From NCBI RefSeq assembly GCF_023074075.1, contig NZ_JADPKT010000020.1, forward strand, positions 62,001 through 126,000: DNA of 64,000 nt, given 5' to 3'. The translations under genes were made by a program, and so were the position numbers. How positions within the stretch are numbered: position 1 is the stretch's first letter; each line of letters begins with the position of its first letter. The notes below the pieces were generated by a model that did not search any database, was not told where the DNA came from, and saw nothing but the letters and a program-made list of their open reading frames with translations. This document shows, piece by piece, positions 1 to 9,567 of the stretch. This DNA comes from Bradyrhizobium sp. 138. Its GTDB lineage: Bacteria > Pseudomonadota > Alphaproteobacteria > Rhizobiales > Xanthobacteraceae.

Positions 1-621
1 CACGTAGCGCTTGCGGCCGTGCACATGGGCCAGCGAGTTGATGCAGAAGGTGGCGTGATAGAGCAGCACCGTGCTCCACAGGAAGCCGACGACCAGACCC
101 GACCATCCCGCAACCAGGAAGCAGAGCGCCGCAAGTACAGTGGCCGGCAGAAGCTCGAGCCGATGCAGCCACATCAATTCCGGATAGGCCGCGAGATCGC
201 CGACCTTCACCAGATCGGTCGTGTCGTGCTCGCGGTAAAAGATCCAGCCGAGATGGCTGTACAGGAAGCCGCGCTGACGCGGCGAATGCACATCCAGTTC
301 GGTGTCGGAATGCAGATGGTGATGTCGATGCTTGGCCGCCCACCACAACACGCTCTTCTGCGCGGTGCTTTGCGCAAGGCAGGCCAGGATGAATTGAAAC
401 ACCCGGCTGGTCGCAAACGCGCGATGCGAGAAGTAGCGGTGGTAGCCGGCGCCGATCGCAAACATCCGCAGGCAATAGAGTGAGACGCAGATCGCGACCG
501 CCGGCCAGGTGATGCCTGACCAGATCGCCGCAAAGCAGCCGAGATGGACCAACACGAACGGCACGGCGGAGGGATACATGATGTCGTCGTGGTGGTCGTC
601 GGCGGGCGCGTTAGGCGACAT
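1..621 (-). CDS. Fatty acid (acyl-CoA-type) desaturase, C-terminus cut by window edge
   Basis: Membrane di-iron desaturase that introduces a double bond into an acyl chain. Reading the minus strand from the ATG at 621 gives 207 codons open to base 1, so the 3' end is missing. Two histidine boxes are visible: HRYFSH at about residues 61-66 and HRHHH at about 98-102. They are followed by the TELDVHSPRQRGF stretch and FLYSHLGW, both typical of the stearoyl-CoA / acyl-CoA delta-9 desaturase family. Hydrophobic segments lie at about 20-58 and 155-195. The third histidine box should lie beyond base 1. A His/Asp-rich N-terminus precedes the first membrane segment. The gene is divergent from cysE, with a candidate small RNA in the gap. 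Family assignment is firm; chain-length and positional specificity cannot be read. Confidence 0.9.
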   Translation of the reverse strand, partial: MSPNAPADDHHDDIMYPSAVPFVLVHLGCFAAIWSGITWPAVAICVSLYCLRMFAIGAGYHRYFSHRAFATSRVFQFILACLAQSTAQKSVLWWAAKHRHHHLHSDTELDVHSPRQRGFLYSHLGWIFYREHDTTDLVKVGDLAAYPELMWLHRLELLPATVLAALCFLVAGWSGLVVGFLWSTVLLYHATFCINSLAHVHGRKRYV

Positions 622-692
622 GTCTTGGCGTGACCTCAGAGGTAACGGGAATCCGGGATTCGCGTCGGCAGCACGGAGGGCCGCCGGGTACG

Positions 693-727
693 AAAAACCC
701 GCGGATGGCGGACCACCGCGGGGGTTT
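693..727 (-). terminator. Rho-independent terminator of the candidate sRNA
   Basis: Minus-strand stem with arms AACCCCCGCGG and CCGCGGGTT, an 11-base loop region, and five T residues at 697-693. On the plus strand only three T follow the stem, so the minus orientation is favoured. Confidence 0.6.
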
Positions 728-782
728 GAACGAACTGCTTTGCCTGGGCATCCCCGGCCAAAGCAGCATCGGCCGAAAACTC
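693..782 (-). ncRNA. Candidate small RNA (or desaturase leader RNA) with intrinsic terminator
   Basis: On the minus strand a sigma-70-like promoter (790-819) is followed by about 90 nt with two hairpins. The first has arms CTGCTTTG and CAAAGCAG, extended by GCC/GGC with one bulge (about 734-765). The second is a GC-rich stem (AACCCCCGCGG / CCGCGGGTT) ending in five T residues at 697-693, the usual form of a rho-independent terminator. There is no open reading frame of note. The end lies 72 bases before the desaturase ATG, so it could be an independent sRNA or an attenuated leader. The layout recalls trans-encoded rhizobial sRNAs; no family was identified. All of this is inference from sequence. 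Confidence 0.5.
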
Positions 783-789
783 GACTGAC

Positions 790-819
790 TATATATGGTC
801 GCGGATGCCCGGCACGCAA
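790..819 (-). promoter_or_regulatory. Putative sigma-70-type promoter for the candidate sRNA
   Basis: The minus strand shows TTGCGT at 819-814 and TATATA at 795-790, spaced 18 bases (17 if the -10 is shifted by one). Transcription would begin near 783. It lies in an otherwise GC-rich gap, which makes the TATATA stretch stand out. Confidence 0.45.
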
Positions 820-937
820 CCACGTAGCCTCACGGGGAGCTCCAGCGCGGTGCTCAGGTAGCGTCGTGCCGCTCACGGCATGGTGCAACGGGGTCCCCAC
901 GGGCTATATTTGAAGCTCCAAAACATCGGAGGCGGCG

Positions 938-1705
938 ATGACGGCAGCTGTGACCGCGACGAGCGATAGCCTCTGGCAGAGGATACGCGACGAGGCGCGA
1001 CTTGCGGTCGCATCCGATCCCGTCTTCGGCAAGCCGCTCGCTGAAGCTGTCCTCGCCCATGACGGCTTTACGGCGGCTCTGGCCGATCTCATCGGGCGCA
1101 GGCTTGGCGGCAGCCTCGCCGAGCAAACGCGCTTCTCGGCCTTTTCGCGCGACGCCTTTCGCCACGCGCCGGAATTGATCGAAGCGTCCGGTCGCGACCT
1201 GCAGGCCATCGCGCGCAGCGATCCGGCCATCGCCGGCCTGTTGGCGCCGCTGCTGCATTTCAAGGGCTATGTCGCGCTGCAAGCCTGGCGCGTCTCGAAC
1301 TGGCTCTGGCGTCATGATCATCGCGATGCAGCGCTACTGTTTCAGAACGAGGCGTCGAACGTGTTGCAGGTCAGCATTCATCCGGCGGCCAGCATCGGCT
1401 CGTCCGTCTATCTCGACCACGCCACGGGCATCGTGATCGGCGCCAATGCCGTGATCGGCGATGAGATCACCATCCTTCAGAATGTCAGCATCGGCCGCAG
1501 CAGTGAGCTGCCGGCGCGCTCGCCGCGCATCGGTCGCGGCGTCTTCATCGGCGCCGGCGCGACCATTTTGGGCGATATAAGGATCGGCGAATTCGCCAGG
1601 ATCGGCGCCGACACGGTCGTGACCTCCGACGTTCCCGGCGGCTGCACCGCGGTTGGAAATCCAGCGCGGCTGACCAATTGCCCCGAGCCGGCCTCGGCGG
1701 CATGA
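938..1705 (+). CDS. cysE: Serine O-acetyltransferase
   Basis: Makes O-acetyl-L-serine from serine and acetyl-CoA, the committed step of cysteine synthesis in the cytoplasm. The 255-residue protein has the N-terminal alpha-helical SATase domain (about 10-140, beginning SLWQRIRDEARLAV) and a C-terminal left-handed beta-helix of hexapeptide repeats (about 145-240). Conserved stretches include LDHATGIVIGANAVIGD, ILQNVSIG and PRIGRGVFIGAGATILG. The ATG at 938 has GGAGG at about 928-932. The usual C-terminal tail is short, ending EPASAA. Downstream come two tiny membrane genes with no known link to cysteine synthesis. Length matches the family. Confidence 0.95.
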   Translation: MTAAVTATSDSLWQRIRDEARLAVASDPVFGKPLAEAVLAHDGFTAALADLIGRRLGGSLAEQTRFSAFSRDAFRHAPELIEASGRDLQAIARSDPAIAGLLAPLLHFKGYVALQAWRVSNWLWRHDHRDAALLFQNEASNVLQVSIHPAASIGSSVYLDHATGIVIGANAVIGDEITILQNVSIGRSSELPARSPRIGRGVFIGAGATILGDIRIGEFARIGADTVVTSDVPGGCTAVGNPARLTNCPEPASAA

Positions 1706-1834
1706 CGCGCCTGCAACGGCGACGCCGTGGTCCGGGGTAGCCTGTCAGAAAAACCCGGGCCCCTTAGAACCTGGTCGCGATGAGGCCCGACCAAGCCTCA
1801 ACGGCGTTTTTCGCCTGTGCCGACGGGTACGACC

Positions 1835-2092
1835 ATGACCACCGCTGAATGTAAGCAGACCAGGCAACGCATCGCGCTGTTCGCGCGTGCCTCGGACCTG
1901 TTCGACCAGTTCGGCTGCTCGCTGCCGCTCGCGATCGCGCTTCTCAATGGCTGGCCGACCGAGGTCAAGACCTATCAGGAATTCGTGGAAAGTGGCGCCT
2001 GGCACCTCTTTCTGAGCGGCGCCCTCTATTTCCTCGCCGCCTTCGCGCTCAGGCGCGCGGTCTCATTTGCGGCAGCGGGTCTGGCGCCATGA
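1835..2092 (+). CDS. Small hypothetical membrane protein
   Basis: 85 residues from the ATG at 1835, which has GACGGG seven bases upstream; an ATG six codons earlier (1817) is possible but has no clear ribosome binding site. The protein starts MTTAECKQTRQRIALF. It has a moderately hydrophobic stretch around LPLAIALLNGW and a likely membrane segment near its C-terminus (WHLFLSGALYFLAAFALRR). Its stop codon overlaps the next start in an ATGA, which suggests translational coupling and supports a real gene. I do not recognise the family. Coding-like GC distribution and the overlap are the only support. Confidence 0.55.
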   Translation: MTTAECKQTRQRIALFARASDLFDQFGCSLPLAIALLNGWPTEVKTYQEFVESGAWHLFLSGALYFLAAFALRRAVSFAAAGLAP

Positions 2093-2190
2093 TCCTACTG
2101 CGCGATTTCGCACTCTTCGTCCTGCCCGTGCTGATCGCGGCGGGCGGATGGCTGTATGCGCTCAGCTTGCGCCGGCGGAGGCGCCCGTAA
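2089..2190 (+). CDS. Tiny single-pass membrane protein (33 aa)
   Basis: Begins at the ATG inside the ATGA overlap with the preceding gene and ends with TAA at 2188-2190. The 33 residues consist of a short N-terminus (MILLRDF), one hydrophobic segment (about residues 7-26, ALFVLPVLIAAGGWLYALSL) and a very basic tail (RRRRRP), which predicts an Nout-Cin single-pass protein. No function is recognised. It may be a partner of the 85-residue membrane protein before it. It is short enough to be missed by standard gene callers. Confidence 0.45.
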   Translation: MILLRDFALFVLPVLIAAGGWLYALSLRRRRRP

Positions 2191-2238
2191 GGCGCCGCTA
2201 GCGTCGCCGAGATCGGTCTTCGGCAACGCGCGCTGGAT

Positions 2239-2757
2239 TCAGGCGGCGCGGCGGTGGCTCTCGCCGCCATGATCGGGCGTGACCGGCTCCGAGCTGGTCT
2301 GGCCCGGCGCATCCAGCACCGCAACGTGGTACCGGTAGACCATCTCCCAGCCCTTCCACCCCGTGAACAGGAGAATGCCGACCACGATCAGCGACAGCAC
2401 CACGCCCCACGGCTTGATCGCGGCCTCCGCGCCTTGCGCGTAGCGGAGGTAGAAATTGACCAGGGCGAGCACGACCGCGGCGAGATTGCCGACCATGTGG
2501 TACCAGGCATCATTGAGGCGGCGGATGCGGGGCTCGTTCAAGAAGTCCGTAAAGCCGGCCGCGGCCGCAACGAGCGCCATGACGATGCCGGCGCCGATCA
2601 GCCACATCGCGGCTCTCGCCCAGAAATTGTCGCCGGTTCCAATGAAGGCCAGATCGGCGATGGGCGCGCCGACCAGACATGCGACGGGGAAGGGGATGAG
2701 CATGGGGTGGAGCGGGTGATCGCCGATCGCGGCGGTCGTCTTGGGGTTGATGGTCAT
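2239..2757 (-). CDS. DUF2231 family membrane protein
   Basis: 172 residues from the ATG at 2757 with GAGGG seven or eight bases upstream. The N-terminal signature AIGDHPLHPMLIPFPVA is the hallmark of DUF2231. Four predicted membrane segments follow (about residues 18-40, 50-70, 90-107 and 118-136), and a hydrophilic His-containing tail ends SHRRAA. Function is unknown; members occur in many proteobacteria, sometimes near redox or haem proteins. The frame extends upstream to about 3129 but that part is not membrane-like and lacks a better start. The gene stands alone between the tiny membrane genes and the tol operon. Confidence 0.85.
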   Translation of the reverse strand: MTINPKTTAAIGDHPLHPMLIPFPVACLVGAPIADLAFIGTGDNFWARAAMWLIGAGIVMALVAAAAGFTDFLNEPRIRRLNDAWYHMVGNLAAVVLALVNFYLRYAQGAEAAIKPWGVVLSLIVVGILLFTGWKGWEMVYRYHVAVLDAPGQTSSEPVTPDHGGESHRRAA

Positions 2758-3316
2758 GGCAGGACCCTCGCGGAAAGTGATTTTCGGGACAATTTTCCGG
2801 AAGAAGGGTGGTTCCTCGGTCGCGCCGTGCACGCGGAACTCTCGTGCCCTGAACGCAACGCAGCGCCCCTTTGGCGATGCGTTGCAGAGCCGGGGTCCAT
2901 CTCTCCGCGTTGCCCGCCGGCTTCTGTTGGATCCCGGTTCTGCACCGCAACGCGAAGAGGTGTTGCGGCGCGCCCGGGACACCGGCCCCCTCCAACCGCC
3001 TGTGCCGCTTACCTTTCCCGCAGCCAAATTCACCCCTGGTAACCTCGCATTAACCAACGGCGGGCTCTGGTAAGGGCGGACAGTCGCGCCCAAAGCGTAA
3101 AGCCGAGGCCCGTCAAGGCCCGGGGCCAAAGGCCCATAGTTTTGACATCTTGGCAGGGAATGCAGACGGCCGGCTTTGGACGAGCCCCTGCACCCAGAAA
3201 GACAAGGCTTTGAGCGGGCTTGCCGGCCGCGCCGGTTCTAGCGCGGCCATCGGGGAACCGGCAGCCATTTGCTGGCCGGCACATCGGGTAACGATCGCCT
3301 TGAGAGGATACTGCTT
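2758..3316. other. Gene-free stretch before tolQ
   Basis: About 560 bases between the divergent DUF2231 and tolQ starts. No convincing coding frame or RNA gene was found. It should contain both promoters; a TTGACA at about 3142 could be a -35 element on the plus strand but has no good -10 partner. In many proteobacteria ybgC precedes tolQ; it is absent here. Confidence 0.5.
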
Positions 3317-4033
<717 letters not shown>

Positions 4034-4076
4034 CGGACGGCATGTATAGTGTGAAGGGCAATTTGGGCACGCGATC

Positions 4077-4526
4077 ATGGCGATGAACGTTGCGAGTTCG
4101 TCCGGCGGCGGCGGGCGCCGAGGCCGGCGCAAACCCGTCGTGGCCGAGATCAACGTCACGCCGATGGTCGACGTGATGCTGGTGCTGCTCATCATCTTCA
4201 TGGTGTCGGCGCCGATGCTGACGGTCGGCGTGCCGCTCGACCTGCCGCAGACCCAGGCCAAGAGCCTCGAGAACAACGACCAGAAGCCGATCCAGATGTC
4301 GGTCGACATCAAGGGCAAGGTCTTCATCAACGATTCCGAGATCGCGATCAACGAGCTGGTGCCCAAGCTGAAGGCGATCACGGACGCGCGCGGCGGGCTC
4401 GAGGAGCGCATCTATCTGCGCGCCGACAAGAAGGCGGATTACGGCACGGTGGCCAAAGTGATGGGCCTGTTGTCCGGCGCCGGCTTCAAGAAGCTCGCCC
4501 TCGTCACGGAAGCGGATCAGGGATAG
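4077..4526 (+). CDS. tolR: Tol-Pal system stator protein TolR
   Basis: ExbD/TolR family protein, 149 residues. A basic Gly-rich N-terminus is followed by EINVTPMVDVMLVLLIIFMV, the single membrane segment carrying the conserved Asp that translocates protons. The periplasmic domain (about 60-145) has the expected pattern (DLPQTQAK, VFINDSEI, IYLRADKKADYG). The first ATG (4077) is followed by another two codons later, and either could start translation. It lies 43 bases after tolQ and three before tolA. It forms the TolQ-TolR motor. Confidence 0.95.
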   Translation: MAMNVASSSGGGGRRGRRKPVVAEINVTPMVDVMLVLLIIFMVSAPMLTVGVPLDLPQTQAKSLENNDQKPIQMSVDIKGKVFINDSEIAINELVPKLKAITDARGGLEERIYLRADKKADYGTVAKVMGLLSGAGFKKLALVTEADQG

Positions 4527-4529
4527 GCC

Positions 4530-5489
4530 GTGAAGGTGAACGTCGACAAGACACTCGTTGCGTCGATTGCCCTCCACGTCCTCGTGCTGGGATGGGGGCT
4601 CGTCACCTTTAGCAGCAAGGCCTATGTCGCACCGGAAGAGTCGCTTCCCGTCGACATCATCTCCACCGACCAGCTCGCCAAGATGATGGCGGGGCAGAAG
4701 ACCGGCAAGAAGGAAGAGCCGAAGCCCAAGGTCGAGAAGATCGCGGAGCCCAAGCCCGAGGACGACGCCGTCGGCAAGGTCACCGAGAAGAAAGAGCTGA
4801 TCAAGACCAATTCGCAGCCCGAGCCGCCGCCGAAGCCCGTCGAAAAGCCGATCGAGAAGAAGCCCGAGCCGCCGAAGCCGGTCGCCGAGGCCAAGCCGAA
4901 GGAAGAGCCGAAGCCGCAGGAAAAGAAGCCTGATCCGGCCAAGGAAGATCCGATCGCCGAGCTGCAGAAGAAGCTGGACACCAAGAAGCCGCCGCCCAAG
5001 CCGGTGGAGCAGAAGGTCGCGGCGGTGCAGCCGCAGCAGCAGCCGAAGCCCAAGGAGCGCAGCTTCGATCCCGCGCAGATCCAGCGCGATCTCGACAAGC
5101 GCGCTGCGACCCGGCACGAGCTCACTGGCTCAGCGCTGAATGCGTCAGCGGCGTTGGGAGCGGCGACCGGGACTGCCGCCAACAACGTCGCGACGTGGCG
5201 TGGTGCATTCCAGGGCGCGGTCAAGCGCTGCTTCACGCCCACCTATAACGGGCAGGATGCCGATCAGTACGAGGCCGACATCGACATTCCCATGAAGATC
5301 GATGGATCGCTGGCGTCCGAGCCGATCGTCGTCGCGGTGAGGGGACCGTCGCGGTCGATCGCGCAAGCGGTGGCGGAGAGCGCCAAGCGCGCCATCGTGC
5401 AGTGTCAGGTCTATTCGTTCATGCCGAAGCAGCAGTACGAGAGCTGGAAGCTCATTCCGATGACTTTCGGCCTGAAAGATATGTTGTGA
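4530..5489 (+). CDS. tolA: Tol-Pal system protein TolA
   Basis: Periplasm-spanning protein that links the TolQR motor to TolB-Pal. It starts with GTG at 4530, three bases after tolR's stop. 319 residues: one membrane anchor (about 10-28, [16 protein letters not shown]), then a long Lys/Pro/Glu-rich region (about 50-195) with repeated KPEPPKP / EKKPEP motifs. It closes with a folded TonB-like C-terminal domain (about 220-319) with [17 protein letters not shown] and two Cys that may form a disulfide. Pro/Lys-rich rather than Ala-rich linkers are common in alphaproteobacterial TolA. It is followed 23 bases later by tolB. Confidence 0.93.
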   Translation: MKVNVDKTLVASIALHVLVLGWGLVTFSSKAYVAPEESLPVDIISTDQLAKMMAGQKTGKKEEPKPKVEKIAEPKPEDDAVGKVTEKKELIKTNSQPEPPPKPVEKPIEKKPEPPKPVAEAKPKEEPKPQEKKPDPAKEDPIAELQKKLDTKKPPPKPVEQKVAAVQPQQQPKPKERSFDPAQIQRDLDKRAATRHELTGSALNASAALGAATGTAANNVATWRGAFQGAVKRCFTPTYNGQDADQYEADIDIPMKIDGSLASEPIVVAVRGPSRSIAQAVAESAKRAIVQCQVYSFMPKQQYESWKLIPMTFGLKDML

Positions 5490-5512
5490 CATCCGAACAA
5501 AAGAATTTTGCA

Positions 5513-6877
5513 ATGAATGACGTCCGATCGATGAACCGCCGCCGCTTTATGACCCTGACCGGATCGACACTCGCGATGCTCGGGGGCGGCAGTGCCTTTG
5601 CCCAGGGCCAGCCGCGCCTCCGCATCGATCCCACCGAATTCCAGCCGATCCCGATCGCGATCACCAATTTCCTGCCGGGCTCGCCGTCCGACGGCGATGT
5701 CGGCAACGGCGTCACGCAGGTCATCACCAACAACCTGAAGCGCTCGGGCCTGTTCGCGCCGATCGACCAGGCCGCCTTCATCGAGCGCATCAACAACATG
5801 GACGTTGCGCCGCAATTCCAGAACTGGAAGACCATCAACGCCCAGGCCCTCGTCACCGGCCGCATGACGCGGCAGCCGGACGGCAGGCTCAAGGCCGAAT
5901 TCCGCCTGTGGGACGTAATCAACGGCCAGCAGCTCGCCGGTCAGCAATATTTCACCTCGCCGGAATATTGGCGCCGCATCGCCCACATCATCTCCGACCA
6001 GATCTATGAGCGGATGACCGGCGAGAAGGGCTATTTCGACAGCCGCGTGGTGTTCGTCGACGAGACCGGCCCGAAGGAGCGCCGCGTCAAGCGGCTCGCG
6101 ATGATGGATCAGGACGGCGCCAACGTGCGCTACCTGACCCGCGGCTCCGACCTCGTGCTGACGCCGCGCTTCTCGCCGAACTCGCAAGAGATCACCTACA
6201 TGGAGTTCGGCCAGGGCGATCCGAAGGTCTATCTGTTCAACATCGAGACCGGCCAGCGCGAGATCGTCGGCAACTTCCCGGGCATGACCTTTGCTCCAAG
6301 GTTCTCGCCGGACGGCCAGCGCGTCATCATGAGCCTGCAGCAGGGCGGCAACTCCAACCTGTTCGTGATGGATCTGCGCTCGCGCTCGACCACGCGCCTC
6401 ACCGACACGCCGGCGATCGACACGTCCCCGTCTTACTCGCCGGACGGCGCCCGCATCTGCTTCGAATCCGATCGCGGCGGCCGGTCGCAGATCTACGTGA
6501 TGGCCGCGGGCGGCGGGCAGGCGCAGCGGATCTCCTTCTCCAAGGACGACACCAACGCCAGCTATTCGACGCCGGTGTGGTCGCCGAAGGGCGACTACAT
6601 CGCCTTCACCAGGCAGGGCGGCGGACAGTTCGCGATCGGCGTCATGAAGCCGGACGGCAGCGGCGAGCGGCTGCTCACCTCCGGCTTCCACAATGAAGGC
6701 CCGACCTTCTCGCCGAACGGCCGTGTGCTGATGTTCTTCCGCGATCCCGGCGGCAACGGCGGACCCTCGCTGTACAGCGTCGACATTTCGGGACGCAACG
6801 AGCTGAAGGTGCCGACGCCGGGCTTCGCCTCCGACCCGGCATGGTCGCCGCTATTGTCCTCGACCGCGGGCCAATGA
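5513..6877 (+). CDS. tolB: Tol-Pal system beta-propeller protein TolB, with Tat-type signal
   Basis: Periplasmic protein that binds Pal and is released by TolA. 454 residues from the ATG at 5513; ATG 5531 would give 448. The N-terminus has [19 protein letters not shown] then AFAQ, a twin-arginine-type signal peptide (RRRFM) rather than a plain Sec signal. The N-terminal alpha/beta domain (about 45-175) is followed by about five PD40 propeller repeats with repeated FSPDG / YSPDG / WSPKG motifs. The frame extends upstream into tolA, but those codons are the tolA overlap and not signal-like. Last gene of the tolQRAB run; pal lies about 3.8 kb downstream instead of next to it. Confidence 0.95.
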   Translation: MNDVRSMNRRRFMTLTGSTLAMLGGGSAFAQGQPRLRIDPTEFQPIPIAITNFLPGSPSDGDVGNGVTQVITNNLKRSGLFAPIDQAAFIERINNMDVAPQFQNWKTINAQALVTGRMTRQPDGRLKAEFRLWDVINGQQLAGQQYFTSPEYWRRIAHIISDQIYERMTGEKGYFDSRVVFVDETGPKERRVKRLAMMDQDGANVRYLTRGSDLVLTPRFSPNSQEITYMEFGQGDPKVYLFNIETGQREIVGNFPGMTFAPRFSPDGQRVIMSLQQGGNSNLFVMDLRSRSTTRLTDTPAIDTSPSYSPDGARICFESDRGGRSQIYVMAAGGGQAQRISFSKDDTNASYSTPVWSPKGDYIAFTRQGGGQFAIGVMKPDGSGERLLTSGFHNEGPTFSPNGRVLMFFRDPGGNGGPSLYSVDISGRNELKVPTPGFASDPAWSPLLSSTAGQ

Positions 6878-6934
6878 TCGCGCGCTCGCAGCGTTCAATG
6901 TTGTCGAAAGAAATGCACAGATTTTTTCGGCTTC

Positions 6935-6961
6935 GGTGAGGAAAGCAAGCTTTCCTTCACC
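6935..6961 (+). other. Hairpin downstream of tolB
   Basis: Inverted repeat GGTGAGGAAAGC / GCTTTCCTTCACC with a 2-base centre and one bulge, 57 bases after the tolB stop. A second small stem GCCC/GGGC follows. There is no T-run, so it may be a processing or stabilising structure, or a factor-dependent terminator, separating tolB from the GGDEF-EAL gene. Confidence 0.5.
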
Positions 6962-7114
6962 TTGAGCCCGGCAGGGCTTGCCTAGTTGCTTGAAATTTCA
7001 GCAGAAACGGGTTCGCCATTGCCGAAAAACAACTCGACTTTAACGATGTTCCCTCAGAAAGACTTCACTTGGGCTGGGTAAAAGTACGCGCCAAACAGGA
7101 CGCGTAACAAGCCA

Positions 7115-9436
7115 ATGCAACTGGCCGACCAGAAGCAGAGTGATCGAGACGAGCTGGAGCCGATACTCTACGCCGCTCTCATCAACTCCATGGTGCAGAA
7201 TTTCTGGGCGATCTTCCTCGGCTCGGCCTCCGCGGCCGTGGCCGCGGTGATGACTGCGTTGAAGACGGGCGACGTCTGGCTGTGGCCGCTCGCGTTCCTG
7301 CTGATCGCCATCGGCACCGCGCGCGCATTCCAGATGCGCGGATATGAAAACCGCACCGAGGCGCTGTCGTTCGAAGAGGCCAAGCACCTGGAGCCGCGTT
7401 ACTGGATCGGCGCGCTGAGCTACGCGGCGGTGCTCGGTGTGTGGGCCTTCGTCGTCATCTACAACGACAACGATCCGGTCGCCGACATGCTGTGTGTCGC
7501 CATCGGCATCGGCTATACCGCGGGCGGCGCCGCCCGCAATTACGGACAGCCCCGGGTGATCCAGTGGCACGTCGCGCTGGCCTGCGGTCCGATGTCGCTC
7601 GCCTTGCTGCTGCACGGCGGATTCTACCACATCGGTCTCGCCATCCTGCTCGTGTTCTTCTTCATCGGGCTCAAGAACATCAACCTCAGCCTGCACGCGA
7701 TCTTCGTCAAGGCGTTGACCTCGAGCTTCCGCGAATCCGCGCTGGCGAGCCAGTTCGACACCGCGCTCAACAACATGCCGCACGGCCTGTGCATGTTTCG
7801 CGCCGATGGCCGCCTTGCGGTGATGAACCACCGCTTCGGCGAGCTGATGGCCCTGCCAGAAGACCTCGTCAAGCGCGGCGCCACGGCCGCCGATATCGCG
7901 TCGGCCTGCGTCTCCGCCGGGTCGATCTCGGCGGAGAGCGGTGACCAGATCCTGGCCGAGATCGAGCATGGGCGGGTCCGCGAGATCATCACTGCCGATC
8001 CGGATTCCTCGCGCGGCCGTACGCTAGCGTGGACGTTCCAGCCGATGACCCGCGGCGGCACAGTGCTGCTGCTGGAAGACATCACCGAACGCACCAATGC
8101 GGAAGCCCGCATCAGCCATCTGGCCCGTTACGATGAGCTCACGGCGCTGCCCAACCGGGTCAGCTTCCACGACGAGATCGAGCGGCTGCTGAAGAATTCG
8201 CATCATGCCGAGCGGCTCTCCGCGCTGCTCTTCGTCGACCTCGACCAGTTCAAGCAGGTCAACGACACGCTCGGTCATCCCTGCGGCGACCAGCTGCTGT
8301 GTGCCGTCGCCAACCGCCTGCGCGAGATGCTGCGCCCCGAGGATTTCGTCGCCCGCTTCGGCGGCGACGAGTTCGTCGTGTTCCAGCAGAACATCTCTTC
8401 GCCCGAGGACGCCGCCGCGCTTGCCCGCCGCATCGTCGAGCGGCTGAGCGAGCGCTACCGCATCGACAATCACCTGGTCGAGATCGGCGCCAGCGTCGGC
8501 ATCGCGCTGACCTCGCCGGACGGCGCCAGTGCCGACACGCTGCTCAAGAACGCCGACATGGCGCTGTATCGCGCCAAGGCGGACGGCCGCGGCACCTTCT
8601 GCTTCTTCCGCGACGAGATGGCGGCGACCGTCGAGGCGCGCCGCATTCTCGAGCTCGATCTGCGCAAGGCGCTCGCCAACGAGGAGTTCGAGCTGTTCTA
8701 TCAGCCGCTGGTCAATCTGAAATCCGGCAAGATCACCACCTGCGAGGCACTGCTGCGCTGGAATCATCCGGTGCGCGGCACGGTCTCGCCGGTCGACATC
8801 ATTCCGGTCGCCGAGGACATGGGCCTGATCGTCGATCTCGGCCGCTGGATCCTGCGCCGCGCCTGCATGGAATGCATGAAGTGGCCGGAGGGCGTCAGCG
8901 TCGCCGTCAACTTCTCGCCGCAGCAATTCCACCAGCGCGACGTGCTGAGCGAAATCCGCTACGCGCTCGAAGTGTCGGGCCTGCCGGCGCATCGGCTGGA
9001 GATCGAGATCACCGAGTCCTCGCTGCTGCGCAACACCCAGCTCACCCACGACATCCTGTCGCAATTGCACGCGCTCGGCGTGCGCATCTCGCTCGACGAT
9101 TTCGGCACCGGCTATTCCAGCCTCAGCTATCTGCATAATTTCCCGATGCAGAAGGTGAAGATCGACCGCTCCTTCCTCGAAGGCATCGACACCGACCGCC
9201 CGCTGACGCTGCTGCGCGGCGTGGCGCGGCTGTCCGCCGATCTCGGCATGGCCGTCGTGGTCGAGGGCATCGAGACCAACGAGCAGCTCGATCTGATCAG
9301 CGCCGACGGCACCGTCTCCGAGGCGCAAGGCTATCTGTTCAGCCGCCCGGTGCCCGCCGTGCGGATGCGCCAGCTGCTCAACGCCTCGCATGGACGGCGC
9401 AGCGAAGGCCAGCTTCAGGTCGTCGGCTTCGCTTAA
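7115..9436 (+). CDS. Membrane-anchored GGDEF-EAL cyclic di-GMP protein
   Basis: 773 residues. The N-terminal half has about five or six membrane segments (about 25-195), followed by a PAS-like domain (about 205-325, with FDTALNNMPHGLCMFRADG). The GGDEF domain (about 330-490) has an intact RFGGDEF at residues 414-420 and an RPED five residues before it that fits the inhibitory I-site. The EAL domain (about 515-760) has CEALLRW at 543-549, and ITESSLL and DDFGTGYSSLSYLH match the metal-binding positions of active phosphodiesterases. Both activities therefore look possible: c-di-GMP synthesis and hydrolysis at the inner membrane. It sits between tolB and pal, an unusual position. Which activity dominates cannot be told. 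Confidence 0.93.
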   Translation: MQLADQKQSDRDELEPILYAALINSMVQNFWAIFLGSASAAVAAVMTALKTGDVWLWPLAFLLIAIGTARAFQMRGYENRTEALSFEEAKHLEPRYWIGALSYAAVLGVWAFVVIYNDNDPVADMLCVAIGIGYTAGGAARNYGQPRVIQWHVALACGPMSLALLLHGGFYHIGLAILLVFFFIGLKNINLSLHAIFVKALTSSFRESALASQFDTALNNMPHGLCMFRADGRLAVMNHRFGELMALPEDLVKRGATAADIASACVSAGSISAESGDQILAEIEHGRVREIITADPDSSRGRTLAWTFQPMTRGGTVLLLEDITERTNAEARISHLARYDELTALPNRVSFHDEIERLLKNSHHAERLSALLFVDLDQFKQVNDTLGHPCGDQLLCAVANRLREMLRPEDFVARFGGDEFVVFQQNISSPEDAAALARRIVERLSERYRIDNHLVEIGASVGIALTSPDGASADTLLKNADMALYRAKADGRGTFCFFRDEMAATVEARRILELDLRKALANEEFELFYQPLVNLKSGKITTCEALLRWNHPVRGTVSPVDIIPVAEDMGLIVDLGRWILRRACMECMKWPEGVSVAVNFSPQQFHQRDVLSEIRYALEVSGLPAHRLEIEITESSLLRNTQLTHDILSQLHALGVRISLDDFGTGYSSLSYLHNFPMQKVKIDRSFLEGIDTDRPLTLLRGVARLSADLGMAVVVEGIETNEQLDLISADGTVSEAQGYLFSRPVPAVRMRQLLNASHGRRSEGQLQVVGFA

Positions 9437-9567
9437 GTCCGCTTCTCGGAAACCTCCCGTCATTTCAGGCTGTTGCACGGCCACCGTAGTGCTACGGGGT
9501 TAACCCTAACCCTTCGATTGCTTTGCATACTTGTTAAGGAGGTGTTAATAAATCATCACGCCCGCGC

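Noticed and set aside
207..533. Open minus-strand frame overlapping the desaturase
   Set aside because: Ala/Arg/Ser-rich frame with no domain; it is a shadow of the desaturase, which reads with histidine boxes in another frame.
2239..3129. Longer (296-residue) start for the DUF2231 gene
   Set aside because: The extra N-terminal region is Arg/Ser-rich and not membrane-like; the family motif begins right after the ATG at 2757.
8024..9484. 486-codon frame antisense to the GGDEF-EAL gene
   Set aside because: Same cause; composition is typical of antisense shadow frames.
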